The notes below the pieces were generated by a model. It made no database searches. It saw nothing but the letters and a program-made list of their open reading frames with translations, and was not told the DNA's origin. Both the position numbers and the translations under genes were made by a program. A stretch of DNA of 64,000 bases from Polydactylus sextarius. Its lineage: Eukaryota; Chordata; Actinopteri; Polynemidae. Of the stretch, positions 39,001 to 48,561 are shown piece after piece. The DNA lies in the NCBI GenBank assembly GCA_016801845.1, contig CM028919.1:4333001-4397000 (forward strand). Direction: 5' to 3'. Positions within the stretch are counted from its first letter, which is position 1; every line of letters starts with the position of its first letter.

Positions 39001-42000
39001 CAATGACCTCCTCCTGCTTTGACCCCTCTTCTGCCCCCTCTGCCTTCATCTCCACCACCTCCTCTTGCTTCCTCTCTTCCTGTACCCCCTCCACCGCATT
39101 TCCTTTCTCCTCCTCCTTTACATCCTCCATCACCTCCTCCTGCTTTTTCTCCTCTTTTACCTCCTCCGCCTCATTTTTTCCTTCTTCTTTCTTTACCAAC
39201 GCCACCTCCTCCTCATAATTCTCCTCCTCTTTTGCTTCATCCGCCTCCTGCTGTTTCTCCTCCTCCTTTACTTCCACTACCTCCTCTCTTTTCTTTTCCA
39301 CCTGTACCTCCTCCTCCTCCTCCTTCCCTCCCTCTAACTCCTCTACTACCTCCTGTTTCTCTGCCTCCTTTAACTCTTCCACCTCTACCTGTTTCTCCTT
39401 TTCTTTCATCTTAGCCAATTCCTCCTGCTTCTCCTCTTCCTTAATTTCCTCCACCACCTTTACCTCCTCCACCTCTTCTTGATTCCCCCCATCTTGTGCT
39501 TCCTTTACTTCCTGCTGTGCCTCCTTTTCCTCTGTGTCCTCTGCCTGATCTGGCTTTCCCTGGTGTTTTTCCTCCACCTTTTCTGTATTTTGTTTCTCTC
39601 TCTCATCCTGATTTTCCTCCCCTTTTGACTTCTCAGCGTCTCCAGCCTCTGTTTCTTTTTCTGACTCATTAGTTGTGTTATCGGTCAAAAACTCTTTCCC
39701 CAATCCTAATGTCTCTTTCTCCATTTGAGCTTGTTGGAGCTCATTTTCTGTATTTTTCTCAGTTTCTTTAAGTTTGTCTACATCGTTTTCATCCTCTTTG
39801 ACTCTCTGTTCCATCTGTGGAGACACAGACGGATCCTGATCCCGATCCTGACCTCCACTGTTTTCCATCTGTGTTGTGTCCTCATTAGGGGACAGTGTGT
39901 CTTTGTCCTCCACTAAGACTTTTCCACTCAGACTTTCAGTATTACTGTCTACAATGTGAGCAGTTAAACCTTCCTCCTCACTGTGGACCGGTTCATTTCC
40001 CTCCTCATCTATGTCTGATGATGAGGCAGGTGAACTTCTTTCACTGTCTTGACTCTGATCTACTGCTTCATCTGTCTGAGTCGTAGAAATTTCTCTGTGA
40101 AGTGCATCTGTCTCTTCATCACTCCCCTCACCTCCACCACCACCACCATCAGCAACACTAGCACCTGTTTCACCAGACATAATTTCCCCTTCATCCTCAC
40201 TCTCTGTTTTCTTAGTTTGCAGCTGATCTTTTTCATCTTCCTCAGTCCCACTAACAGACTGTCCAACAGAGTCAGACTTTAAATCCACTGGATTGAACTC
40301 AACTGCAGTTTTAATTTCCTCTTCTCCTGGCTCACTGTCACTGTCATTTCCTGTTGATATGAGCGTCTGATGTTCTTCACCATCCCTCTCTGCAGATCTG
40401 TCCTCATCTATTTCACCTACAGACTGGGACCTTTCTAACTCTAACTTGGTTTTGGGAGTAATATCTGTGTGATCAACTTTGGATTCAGCATCGACAGGTA
40501 AGACATTATACCTGCTGTCATCTAAAGCATCTGTACTGTTATTGATGCTATCATCTTCAGTCAGTGCTACGGTGGCAGACTCTGTCCCTGTCTCAGATTG
40601 GGGAACTTGATCTTGTTTTGATTTATTGCTGTCTCCATCAGAGCTGCTGCTACTATTACTATCTTCCACTTCAGGTATCATTTCTTTTTCAGTCTTTTCC
40701 TGCAGTTTCTGTATGTGCAGCTCTGTTTCCCCTTCCTCTGTCTGTGTCTGTGCAGGTAATGTCTGACTGTTATCTACAATCTCTGAACCTGTTTCTTCTT
40801 CTGTGGTTTTGTTCTCCTCATTTTGCTCAAAGTCACTCCCTCTACTCTCATCAACTTCACTCTTATCTTTTCTAAATCCAAACATGTCTCCGATCCCCAA
40901 CCAAGAACCAGACTCTTCCTTCACTTCTTCAATCATCTCCCTTTCAGTACTCGTCTCAGGTTCTGACTCCTGATTGCCGTTGCCAAAGCCCAATGTGTGT
41001 GTCAGTCCACTTCCCAGCCAACTCAAAGTCCCAATCTCTTCCTTCTCTTCTTCGTGCAGCTGGCTGCCTTCTAAGTCCAGAGACATCTTTCTACTCCTGA
41101 ATTTTACTTTTGGATCATTTTCTTCCTCCATGTCTCCTTCACCATCTTGCTCATTTTGTGTTTGTGTCTGTCCTCCAAAGCCAAGCCACCCAGTCATGGT
41201 CGAAGTGATTGAACTAGCAGTTTCTTCATTGTCTTCTTTACTTTTTACATCATCATCATCAGGTTTTCCCTCCCCCCCAAAACCCAGCCATCCTGTCACA
41301 GATGAAGTTAACGTTTGGGCTTTTGTTTCTTTAACTTCATCTTCTTCAGTCAAACTTTCAGATTCTTCCTCCTTTCCCAGACCTAACCATCCTGTCACTG
41401 AAGAACCGAGCCAGGAAGACGGGGGAGACCCACCTTGTTCTTTCAGGGTTGTAGGATTCTCCTGTGCTTCCTTGTGACTCTCCACATCAGCGTTTATATT
41501 TTCATCTCCTTCAGCTGTTGTACCATCAGGCCGCTGTGCTGAAACTGCAGCTTCTGTTGAAGGATCTGTAGCCGTTGGCAGACTTTCGGTATATGTATCA
41601 TCAGCATACGAGACGGTTTGGGTGGATTCTGACTCTTGGAGCTGGATTTCTTCATTATTGATTTCATCATCACTGTCCAGATCAATAGGATAACCAGACT
41701 CATCCATACAGAAGAAATCAGATCTCTGGATGAAGAGAGGAAATGAGACACTTAAATAAGCAAACAATAATACTTTATAGACTATAACAACAGACAATAA
41801 CTCAGTGTTAAATTGTATCAGAGTATAGTAGTTTCTTCATGTGTGTAACAATAATGAATGGTACTTTACAGTCAAGTGTGTTTTGTTCACAGGCTGAATT
41901 TTTAGAGCCTGGTTACCTGAGTTTCCACGACTTTCTCCATAGTTGCATAAACCTGCTCTTCTTGCACTGCATCTTTTGGGAAATATCCAAACTGTTTATC

Positions 42001-43195
42001 AATCTGAAATGAAAAGGAAACGATACAGAACATGATCACAAGGAGGAATGAAGGGGAGAGGAAATGACAGAGGCAAAAATAATATCTGATATATCCAGGA
42101 TTTTGGTGTCAGAACTTTGGATACTTAGGTTATTTCTATTTGTAACTTTGAATCAAATGTCTTCAAATATATTTGTAATGTAAAATACATAAATCCTCCA
42201 CAAACACTGTGTGTGTGTACTTAGCTCAGCTCACTCAGCTTTGTTTTTTTTTAATTTCTGCACGCTAGGGGTCATCACAAAGATACTTATCAATATTTAT
42301 CAGATGAGAAATGAAAAAAGATGTTCTTTATTGTTGATTTATAGTGATAATTTCATATATATATATATATATATTCATAATAGAGCTACTTATATTCTGT
42401 TACTCCCTTTTATAATTTGGATTCTATTCACACACACACACACATCTGGTTGACACACACCACAGTAAAAGCTTCCATCTGACAGGAAATACAACACATT
42501 CACACTGATTTGAGAACAGTGTAGTGGCTCTGGAAGGCAGTACAGCTCTAATTAAGGTGGATAAATAAGATAAGGTAAAGCATATAGGAAGTGGCACTGA
42601 TGGTTTAAGCACATCAAAAAGTCTGTTTAACAATTATTCGCTCCCTTTGTTTCTTATAGTAGATAACTGCATATTATAATGAATCAAGAATAATCTCTTT
42701 AACCCAGAGCCTGAATGAATGGGGTGGCTGCTTTAAAGACAGACGGAGACACACTGACAAACAGAAGGAGACAGAAGACATACTGTGCCTGCCCAGAGGT
42801 CTTCTCTTTTTCCTGTCAGTTTGTGGTAAACAAAGATGGTGTCTCCTCGCCTGAAGCTCAGGAAACGACAGTCCTTGGCATGGTGGTCCCTGATGGCCTG
42901 CACCCTGCTCAGCAGACCTACACACACACACAAACACACAAAGCACACATAGATTGATGGATTAAACAAAATGCATTACCATTCATCATCATTAAAAAAG
43001 GCTTCAGAAAAGGCTTCAAAAAGGCCAAAATATAAGATGCCATTAAACAGGATGATATTAATATCTTTACTTACTTTCACACTCAGAGTCTCCACATATC
43101 TTGTAGTCAGACAACAGTCCCATATTTACATGAGGAACAATTATAAATACTACTCCTGTGATCCACAGGAATCTGCAAACCTGTGAAATGTCCAT
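27031..43195 (-). CDS. mia2: MIA SH3-domain ER export factor 2 (MIA2/cTAGE5, TANGO1 family), full-length form
   Basis: ER-exit-site membrane protein that loads bulky cargo into COPII carriers. Twenty-eight coding exons, phase-consistent, 2,459 aa: 43075-43195, 42784-42917, 41917-42003, 37390-41725, 37096-37248, 36707-36807, 34017-34148, 33815-33836, 33576-33664, 33304-33375, 32941-33051, 32755-32826, 32511-32615, 32232-32354, 31880-32068, 31590-31680, 31360-31427, 31212-31282, 31002-31103, 30812-30908, 30448-30515, 30192-30277, 29941-30054, 29145-29312, 27863-28075, 27698-27750, 27346-27520, 27031-27257. Order: signal peptide; MIA-type SH3 (CGDSEC, DCRFLSFRRGDTIFVY, LWAGT, FGYFPKDAV); acidic luminal region; membrane segment (P-V-I-F-S-S-L-V-G-L-I-T-V-L-L-F); coiled coils ending SSHEKKAHNNW; proline-rich tail. 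SPYGPSPLGRPASETRAFL marks MIA2 rather than MIA3. Confidence 0.93.
27921..28032 (-). repeat. mia2: tandem (LPPGx) repeat in the proline-rich tail of mia2
   Basis: In exon 25 a degenerate 15-base unit is repeated about seven times and encodes L-P-P-G-[A/P/V]-type pentapeptides in a row. It lies in the cytosolic proline-rich domain, which in this family binds the COPII coat subunit Sec23. The close nucleotide identity of the units suggests recent slippage. Confidence 0.85.
28076..29144 (-). other. mia2: mia2 intron 24, nothing recognised
   Basis: A 1.07-kb intron inside the proline-rich-domain coding part. I looked for an extra proline-rich exon and found none. Confidence 0.5.
34934..35035 (-). 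CDS. mia2: alternative first coding exon of mia2 (cTAGE5-like short isoform)
   Basis: An ATG at 35035 opens 34 codons (starting MADHPASDPLATK) that end in phase 0 at a GTACGT donor. Splicing to the exon at 34017-34148 gives K-V-K-D-V-V-S-S-L-P-D-D. This is the same join as human cTAGE5, whose own short first exon leads into V-V-A-A-L-P-E-G. The resulting protein would be about 849 aa. It would lack the SH3 and luminal region but keep the membrane segment, coiled coils and proline-rich tail. The exon has no similarity in its own residues to the human one. Confidence 0.8.
35036..35250 (-). promoter_or_regulatory. mia2: probable internal promoter of the short mia2 isoform
   Basis: Sequence just upstream of the alternative first exon is richer in CpG (several CG pairs at 35085-35195) than the surrounding introns. 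That fits a transcription start for the cTAGE5-like form. No TATA box is evident. This is inferred from position and composition only. Confidence 0.45.
35250..36706 (-). other. mia2: mia2 intron, nothing recognised
   Basis: AT-rich intronic sequence between the alternative first exon and exon 6. It has an A run at about 35990-36006. No coding or RNA feature was seen. Confidence 0.5.
37390..41725 (-). CDS. mia2: mia2 exon 4: 4.3-kb luminal acidic exon
   Basis: One 4,336-base exon encodes about 1,445 residues of ER-luminal sequence. It begins RSDFFCMDESGYPIDLDSDDE, as the human protein does after its SH3 domain. Five W-L-G-type elements (two contiguous W-L-G units in the first) lie between about 40870 and 41420. 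They resemble the fewer W-F-G-x-G elements of human MIA2. A long K/E/V tandem-repeat part lies at about 38940-39500. The last 130 codons (37390-37780) are helical and hydrophobic-patterned, beginning K-Y-Y-K-N-L-L. They resemble the membrane-proximal luminal helical part of TANGO1/MIA3. The plus-strand open frames opposite this exon are shadows of its acidic codons. Confidence 0.9.
42355..42374. repeat. (AT)n microsatellite
   Basis: Ten AT units in mia2 intron 2. Confidence 0.9.
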
Positions 43196-43790
43196 TCTTG
43201 TGGTTTAAACACAAGTGTATTCAGGGAGAAATGTCCATAATAGATGTAACTCTGTCCAGTTGTGCTGGCAAGTGGACATTGCCTCTAAGCTGCTGCTGTC
43301 ATGAAGTCTCTGTTGCAAATGCGAGTGAGCTGTGATAAGATATAAGGCTATCATGGGGATAATTATTAACATCCAAGATCTGCTTGCATTATAAAACATT
43401 ATCTGTTCACTGGTCAAAGGTTTTTATTTTCACTTTTTTTTTTTTTTTTAACTAAAGTTGGGAGAATCCTGTAATTGATATTTCACTGCTGAAATAATAA
43501 TAATAATAATAAACAGCGACGTGCTGACATAAATGTTTAGATAAACTAAAAACGTGGACTTTTTGTGGACTTCGCCCTTTATTTAAAAAGACACGCGTGG
43601 CGTTCATCACCATGACAACCAGCGCCGGCCGCGCACAATGATAACGTCACGCGTTTACAAGCAAAATGGCGGCCTAGGTAGTGTTTGTGAGTTGTTCTGA
43701 CGCCTGTAATAAAGTCGTTTTATAGTAATTCGGCGCCTCAGTCAAGTTTCTCAGAGCTTTTGATAGAAATTAACTAATAATTAGAACAAT
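43196..43790. promoter_or_regulatory. bidirectional promoter, mia2 / gemin2
   Basis: The start codons are only 595 bases apart, head-to-head. The gemin2-proximal part (43590-43680) is CpG-rich. It holds AAAATGGCGGC at 43663-43673, the canonical YY1 site, and AACGTCACGC at 43643-43652, a CRE/ATF-like half site in reverse. Both are typical of housekeeping bidirectional promoters. The mia2-proximal part is AT-rich. Confidence 0.65.
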
Positions 43791-46700
43791 ATGAAGTCAG
43801 ACGTGGAGGAGTTAATGCCGAGGCTGCTGCCCGTTGAGTTTGTAGCCGATTCGGGGGATGTGGACCTGAATGGACCCCCGAGAAACCCACAGGAATATCT
43901 GCGACAGGTCCAGTGAGTTCACCTCAGACAGACCTTTGTTTCTGTGTGGACGGTGGAGGTTTAATGTAACTGTACTGGGATCAGCCGTGTGCTACACTGA
44001 TGGCAGCAGAAATGTTGTAAATAGAGAGCTCGTCGACGAATGAAAGTCTTTCAGAAAGAGAAAGTAGTTTTGTTTTAATTTATGATAAATATTGATTTCT
44101 GTTTATATTTCTTTACACAGCGGAGTGATCATACAGTTCCTGTAAAACACACGTGGGTCAAAGTGTTGAGGCATCTTTTACACCTCATTGACACATGTTC
44201 TTAGAAGTGGTTCAATTTATCCTAAGATCTTCAGAAATGGCCCGTATAGACGTATTGATGCCCTATTGAAGTGCTGAGAAATAATGATGTTTTCAATTAA
44301 TATCATGCCTTCTGTCTCATAAAGAACAATTTAAGTTATTTAAATGGAGCAAAGTTCTTACTCTTTGTACTATTTGGTATCATGATGTCAATTCAAATGA
44401 GGAGAATGATAAACTTCCTGCTGATAGGTGTATACACCTCATTACAAGCTACAAAAAAAAAAATCTTGTCTGCATTGACTACCCAAAAAATGTGCCAGGT
44501 CTAATTTTCTGTTATCTCTATCAGGTTGGAGGCGTCATTATGTCCAGAGGTGGTGGTCGCTCAGATTGATCCCAAGAAACTGAAGAAGAAACAAACAGTG
44601 AATATATCTGTGAGTAGTGTTAGATGTTTGCATGTACAAGACACAGTGAGATGAAACTGTATCTTATGACTTTATGTGTCTAAAACTGTGTTCTCTGTGT
44701 TTCAGGTGGCAGGATGTCATGCTGCCCCCATGGGCTTCTGCCCCAGCCTCAGTTGGCAACAACGGCAAGTCAGTAACTTCTCAGATGTCAGACAGGTAAA
44801 ACAAAACACATCAAAATGTCTCATCAAGTGTGAGAGGATAACCTGAATTTATACCTTATAGATACATTTTTAACCCAGTTGTTTTTCTGTACATTGACAA
44901 ATCAGTTCTTGCAAAATGTTGCAGTTTATTATGAAGGGATATAAATTCAGATTTTTTTTTTTTTTGCAGTTTTTTGAAAACATTTGTCTGTTTGAAATTG
45001 TTCTTTCAGAGCATCACAAAGAACAGGAGACACTGGAGCAACCAGACTCTGGATGATAATGTACAGATGGTGAGGAGATGATAGTTGTTTGCTCACTGGA
45101 GGTTTCACCTCCAGGACGCTTTGTTAATGAGCTGGAGCAGAATCACTTGCTCATCACTTGATAAGAGTAGAAAACAAATGTCACAATAAATATAATGTTT
45201 GTGTGTGTGTTTCACAGCCAAACCTATCAGATGAGGAGGGCTGGAAGAGGTTTTGTTTAGGGGAGACGGTCTACCTGGGCACATCATCCTGTGATGCAGA
45301 AGCAGAGCCGGCACTGGACTATAACAAGGTTGTATGAATGCATTTTTTGTTTGAAGAAAGAGGGAAAGTCATTACTGACTTTTCAGCTCACAATAGGAAA
45401 ACACTGTGGCACTTTTAGTGGTATTCTGTGGTGTTTTAGATTAGATTACATTAGATTTTATTTTATTTATCCCACCAAGGAAAATATTTTGTGACAGCAG
45501 CATAACACAAAAATGACAATGGACAAAAAAACACACATTTATACATATCTGTCAAAAAGTATAACCGATAAAAGTATAAAGCAGTTTTATTTTCATTATT
45601 TAAGAACATGGATTCCTAAATGTGCTTGTCTTTGTTCAGATCGGTTTCCCTCCCTTCCTGAGCATCGTCAGCAGACTCAACCAGGTAAAACACCTCCCTG
45701 TTTAGAAATGTGTCTCACTCTTCACCAGTTTAACAGTCTGATTGTTTTCCTCTTTATCTCTGTGTATCGACAGTCAACAGTGTTGATGGTGTTGGAAATT
45801 CTCATCAGCTGGTTTGAGGAGAGAGAGTTCGCTCCACAGTTGGTGAGTTTGGACGATTTCAGTTGCATCTGCGTGTTTCAGTCTGTTGCTACTTTTCCTT
45901 CCAATGCGACTATCACAGCATGTGTTGTCAAGTGAATAAGTCTGTCCACGCGAGCTCGCTCACAGAACATGACTAGAGAATGTGCTTGTTACAGGGTCGA
46001 TGGTTGTACGCGTTATTAGCCTGCCTGGAGAAGCCACTGCTGCCTGAAGCCCACTCCTCCATCAGACAGCTGGCCAGGAGATGTGCACAGCTCCGCAGCA
46101 CACTGGTACCACTCATTTATGTCACTGTCCACCACCACTGTCACCTACTTCCTGTGTGTGTTTGTGTTGATCCTATTTCATCCTGTATTCCAGTATATGT
46201 ATAAATTCCTGTCACAGTGTGATATCCATCTGACAGTTTCTGTCTTTCATGATTCCACAGGAGAGTCAGGAGGACGAGAAACTGCCTGCCCTCAATTTGC
46301 TTATCTGTCTTGTTGCCAGGTAACTACAACCGAGTCAAAATAGCTTCATTTGGTTGGGTCACATAATATGTTTCTATATCAAGGCTTCATGCGTGTTTGG
46401 GAATATTTAATCCAATGCAATGAGTATTTAGAGTTAAAGAAGCCGCAGTCTTTTTCTTGATGTGAAAAGAAGTAAATACGTTCCCTGTTGTCAGTAAATG
46501 TCAACAGTGCTTTTAATTTCTGAGGAGTGTGCAGAGGTCTGAGGATCCTTCTTGTAAAACACTTCTCTAAGCTGCTGGCCCTAAGTCAAGTGGTTGTGAG
46601 GCTGAATTATCTAGAGCTGATGAACAAACAAGTCTAAAATATCTCTGAACTCAGTGATGAGCAGACTAAACTGCTATTTTTAGCTGCTATGAACATTTTT

Positions 46701-46904
46701 AGACTGTTATAGCTGCTAAAGGAAGTAACAAAGCTCTGATTTAGGAGGCAAAGCCTTTTTTAAATGCCACAGTTGATTTCTTTTACAAATGGAGGAAATG
46801 TTTTGTCCAGAGATTCCCTGACATTTGTACATAACACACTCTGTTTTTTTTTTTTAATGTGCAGATACTTTGAGCAGAATGACCTGGCAGATCAGCCGGA
46901 GTGA
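43791..46904 (+). CDS. gemin2: Gem-associated protein 2 (SMN complex subunit)
   Basis: Gemin2 binds SMN and holds the Sm protein pentamer during snRNP assembly, in cytoplasm and nuclear gems. Ten exons: 43791-43912, 44525-44609, 44706-44795, 45010-45069, 45218-45328, 45640-45684, 45774-45842, 45995-46105, 46261-46319, 46865-46904; 263 aa, all GT-AG. Near-identical to human over ELMPRLLPVE, VVVAQIDPKKLK, DEEGWKRFCLGE, IGFPPFLSIVSR, GRWLYALLACLEKPLLPEAH and PALNLLICLVARYF. The product ends Y-F-E-Q-N-D-L-A-D-Q-P-E. The length is close to that of the human protein (about 280 aa). The start was chosen because it precedes the conserved V-E-E-L-M-P-R; the human extra N-terminal residues are missing here. 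Complete, with no sign of damage. Confidence 0.97.
45436..45560. mobile_element. teleost non-LTR retroposon 3' fragment (likely)
   Basis: In gemin2 intron 5. The text TTTATTTATCCCACCAAGG, followed about 20 bases later by TGACAGCAGCATAACA, matches the tail common to many fish non-LTR elements. It is preceded by the short repeated ATTAGATT motif often seen at their junctions. Only the end is present. It was identified from memory of the family's look, so the family name is left open. Confidence 0.5.
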
Positions 46905-47285
46905 ACAGTGACTGAACTGTGAATCATAAACAAGACATAAATGAAGACTGTGAATCTGTACGTCTGAACTTGATGAGCGACTAAACAAGGAGACACAGTT
47001 ACCAACCAAGCAACATCAGTGGAAATCAGCATTCAGGGTCTCGGCAGTACGTTTATCAAAGTGTGGCTGTGTGGGCTGAGATGAAACTGAAACTGGACTA
47101 TGGGCACGTTGTGTTATTTGTATTAAATTTTGTTACTTGAACAGACCTGATACAAGCAGTCGGCCAAAGCAGTGGGGTCGCTTTTGTTTCAGGAAAAGCC
47201 AAATTTATTATTGGCAAGTCCCGACAATAATGGAGTCATTAAATGTAACATTTGTCTATTAAACTGATCATTTGTATAATTGCGT
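46905..47285 (+). other. gemin2: gemin2 3'UTR with poly(A) signal
   Basis: Non-coding tail of gemin2. ATTAAA at 47258-47263 is followed by GT-rich sequence (GCGTGTGTTTC), so cleavage probably falls near 47280. A second ATTAAA occurs at 47238. Confidence 0.6.
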
Positions 47286-47303
47286 GTGTTTCAAAGTCTG
47301 TGT

Positions 47304-47329
47304 ACGTGTTGGCTCTGAAGCCAACACGT
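47304..47329. other. perfect 11-bp stem-loop just past gemin2
   Basis: ACGTGTTGGCT, a four-base CTGA loop, then AGCCAACACGT. It lies about 40 bases after the gemin2 poly(A) signal, in the gap between two convergent genes. Its function is unknown. Confidence 0.6.
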
Positions 47330-47905
47330 TTGTTGAATGTGAAATACCTGCAGAGAAAAGTTTAATACAGACATTAATGAGCAGAGATTGAATCCTAGTG
47401 ACCTTAACGATTTCCTCTTAGCAGCTGTTTCTTGCTTTGTTTCAGGGAAATGATGCATCAAACATGGGGAACATAGTGAGACTGTCATAGCAGCTGTCAG
47501 TCACAGCGCAATTCACCTACGCCAAAGTCAACCTGAGCATTATTGTCATCTCCACCATTAACAAGTATACAGAGATGAAATGGAGAACTACAGTTAGAGG
47601 ATATGGTGTAAATAGGCTCCAAGGCAATAAGTAACAGCTAAATAGCAAAAAAGACAAGAATAAGTTGGCCGTCCTCTATTAGTGATACATAAGTCACATT
47701 TAGTCCAGTAATTTGTTTCATACCTTTTCCATGTGAACAAAACATTTAATGTCAAAGCTTGAAAATGTTACAATGTAGTACCGAGGGTTAGAAAAATGAC
47801 CTGATTTCATGATGAGACACTAATCCACATTTTATTTTTGTTTCAAGCTGATTAATGAAAACGATTGTCAGGAGCAGCTCTGATAGAATTAAATGACCAC
47901 ATCAC
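47330..47905. other. gap between convergent gemin2 and pnn, nothing recognised
   Basis: About 575 bases of unique AT-rich sequence between the two inferred 3' ends. In mammals trappc6b sits between these two genes; nothing like it is present here. Confidence 0.5.
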
Positions 47906-47909
47906 ACTC

Positions 47910-48561
47910 GTTACCACTAATACCTCACCTTTATTTTGAAGCAGGTTATCAGTTGGTACAAAAAAATGGAAAAAACAGTTTCAAAAATTTGAGCAGATCA
48001 CACATGTATCCATGTGATGAAGATACAAGGGCCTTGACATTGTTCAAATAGTGGACATAAAGGGGGGTTAACAGCGTCACATCAACTTGAAAACACGGCT
48101 ACTGTACGTTAATGGTCACCGCCACCATAACCATCAATACCTCAGCCTATGGCGTTATGATCAGAAAAATAGAAAAACAAAACATTCAACGGCATCTTTT
48201 CCTAACAGCACCACAAAGACCTTCATAAAAAGCCAAGTTATCAGGCAAAGAATAAATCATCTGGATTTAAAATGACAGAACTAAAAAGAGGTCTCTCCTA
48301 CCTCAGACCAGTTTGGTGAGGAGCCTAATTAAGAGATGGGAGAAGAATCCACCCTGCCAGAGGCACCGCTGTGACTAAACAGTCCAGTTAATGTTGTTTT
48401 GTAAAACAAAAGTCAGAGGAAAATAACCAGTTTCCAGTTATTTCAACAGATGACATCTCTACATCCCTACATCAACATAAACCTTCCTACGTTAAAACTT
48501 CCACTGGGCCTAAATGTGAAAAATGTGGCATTTTTAATACCGGTTTAAAACTTCTCTCATC
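47910..48561 (-). other. pnn: pnn 3'UTR with poly(A) signal
   Basis: An AATAAA on the minus strand at 47930-47935 is the first strong signal after the pnn stop codons, giving a 3'UTR of about 650-720 bases. No other content was recognised. Confidence 0.6.

Noticed and set aside
39019..39414. Plus-strand proline-rich open frames opposite mia2 exon 4
   Set aside because: They are the complement of Glu/Lys-rich codons (CTC/CTT/CCT) in a confirmed exon and have no splice or start context.
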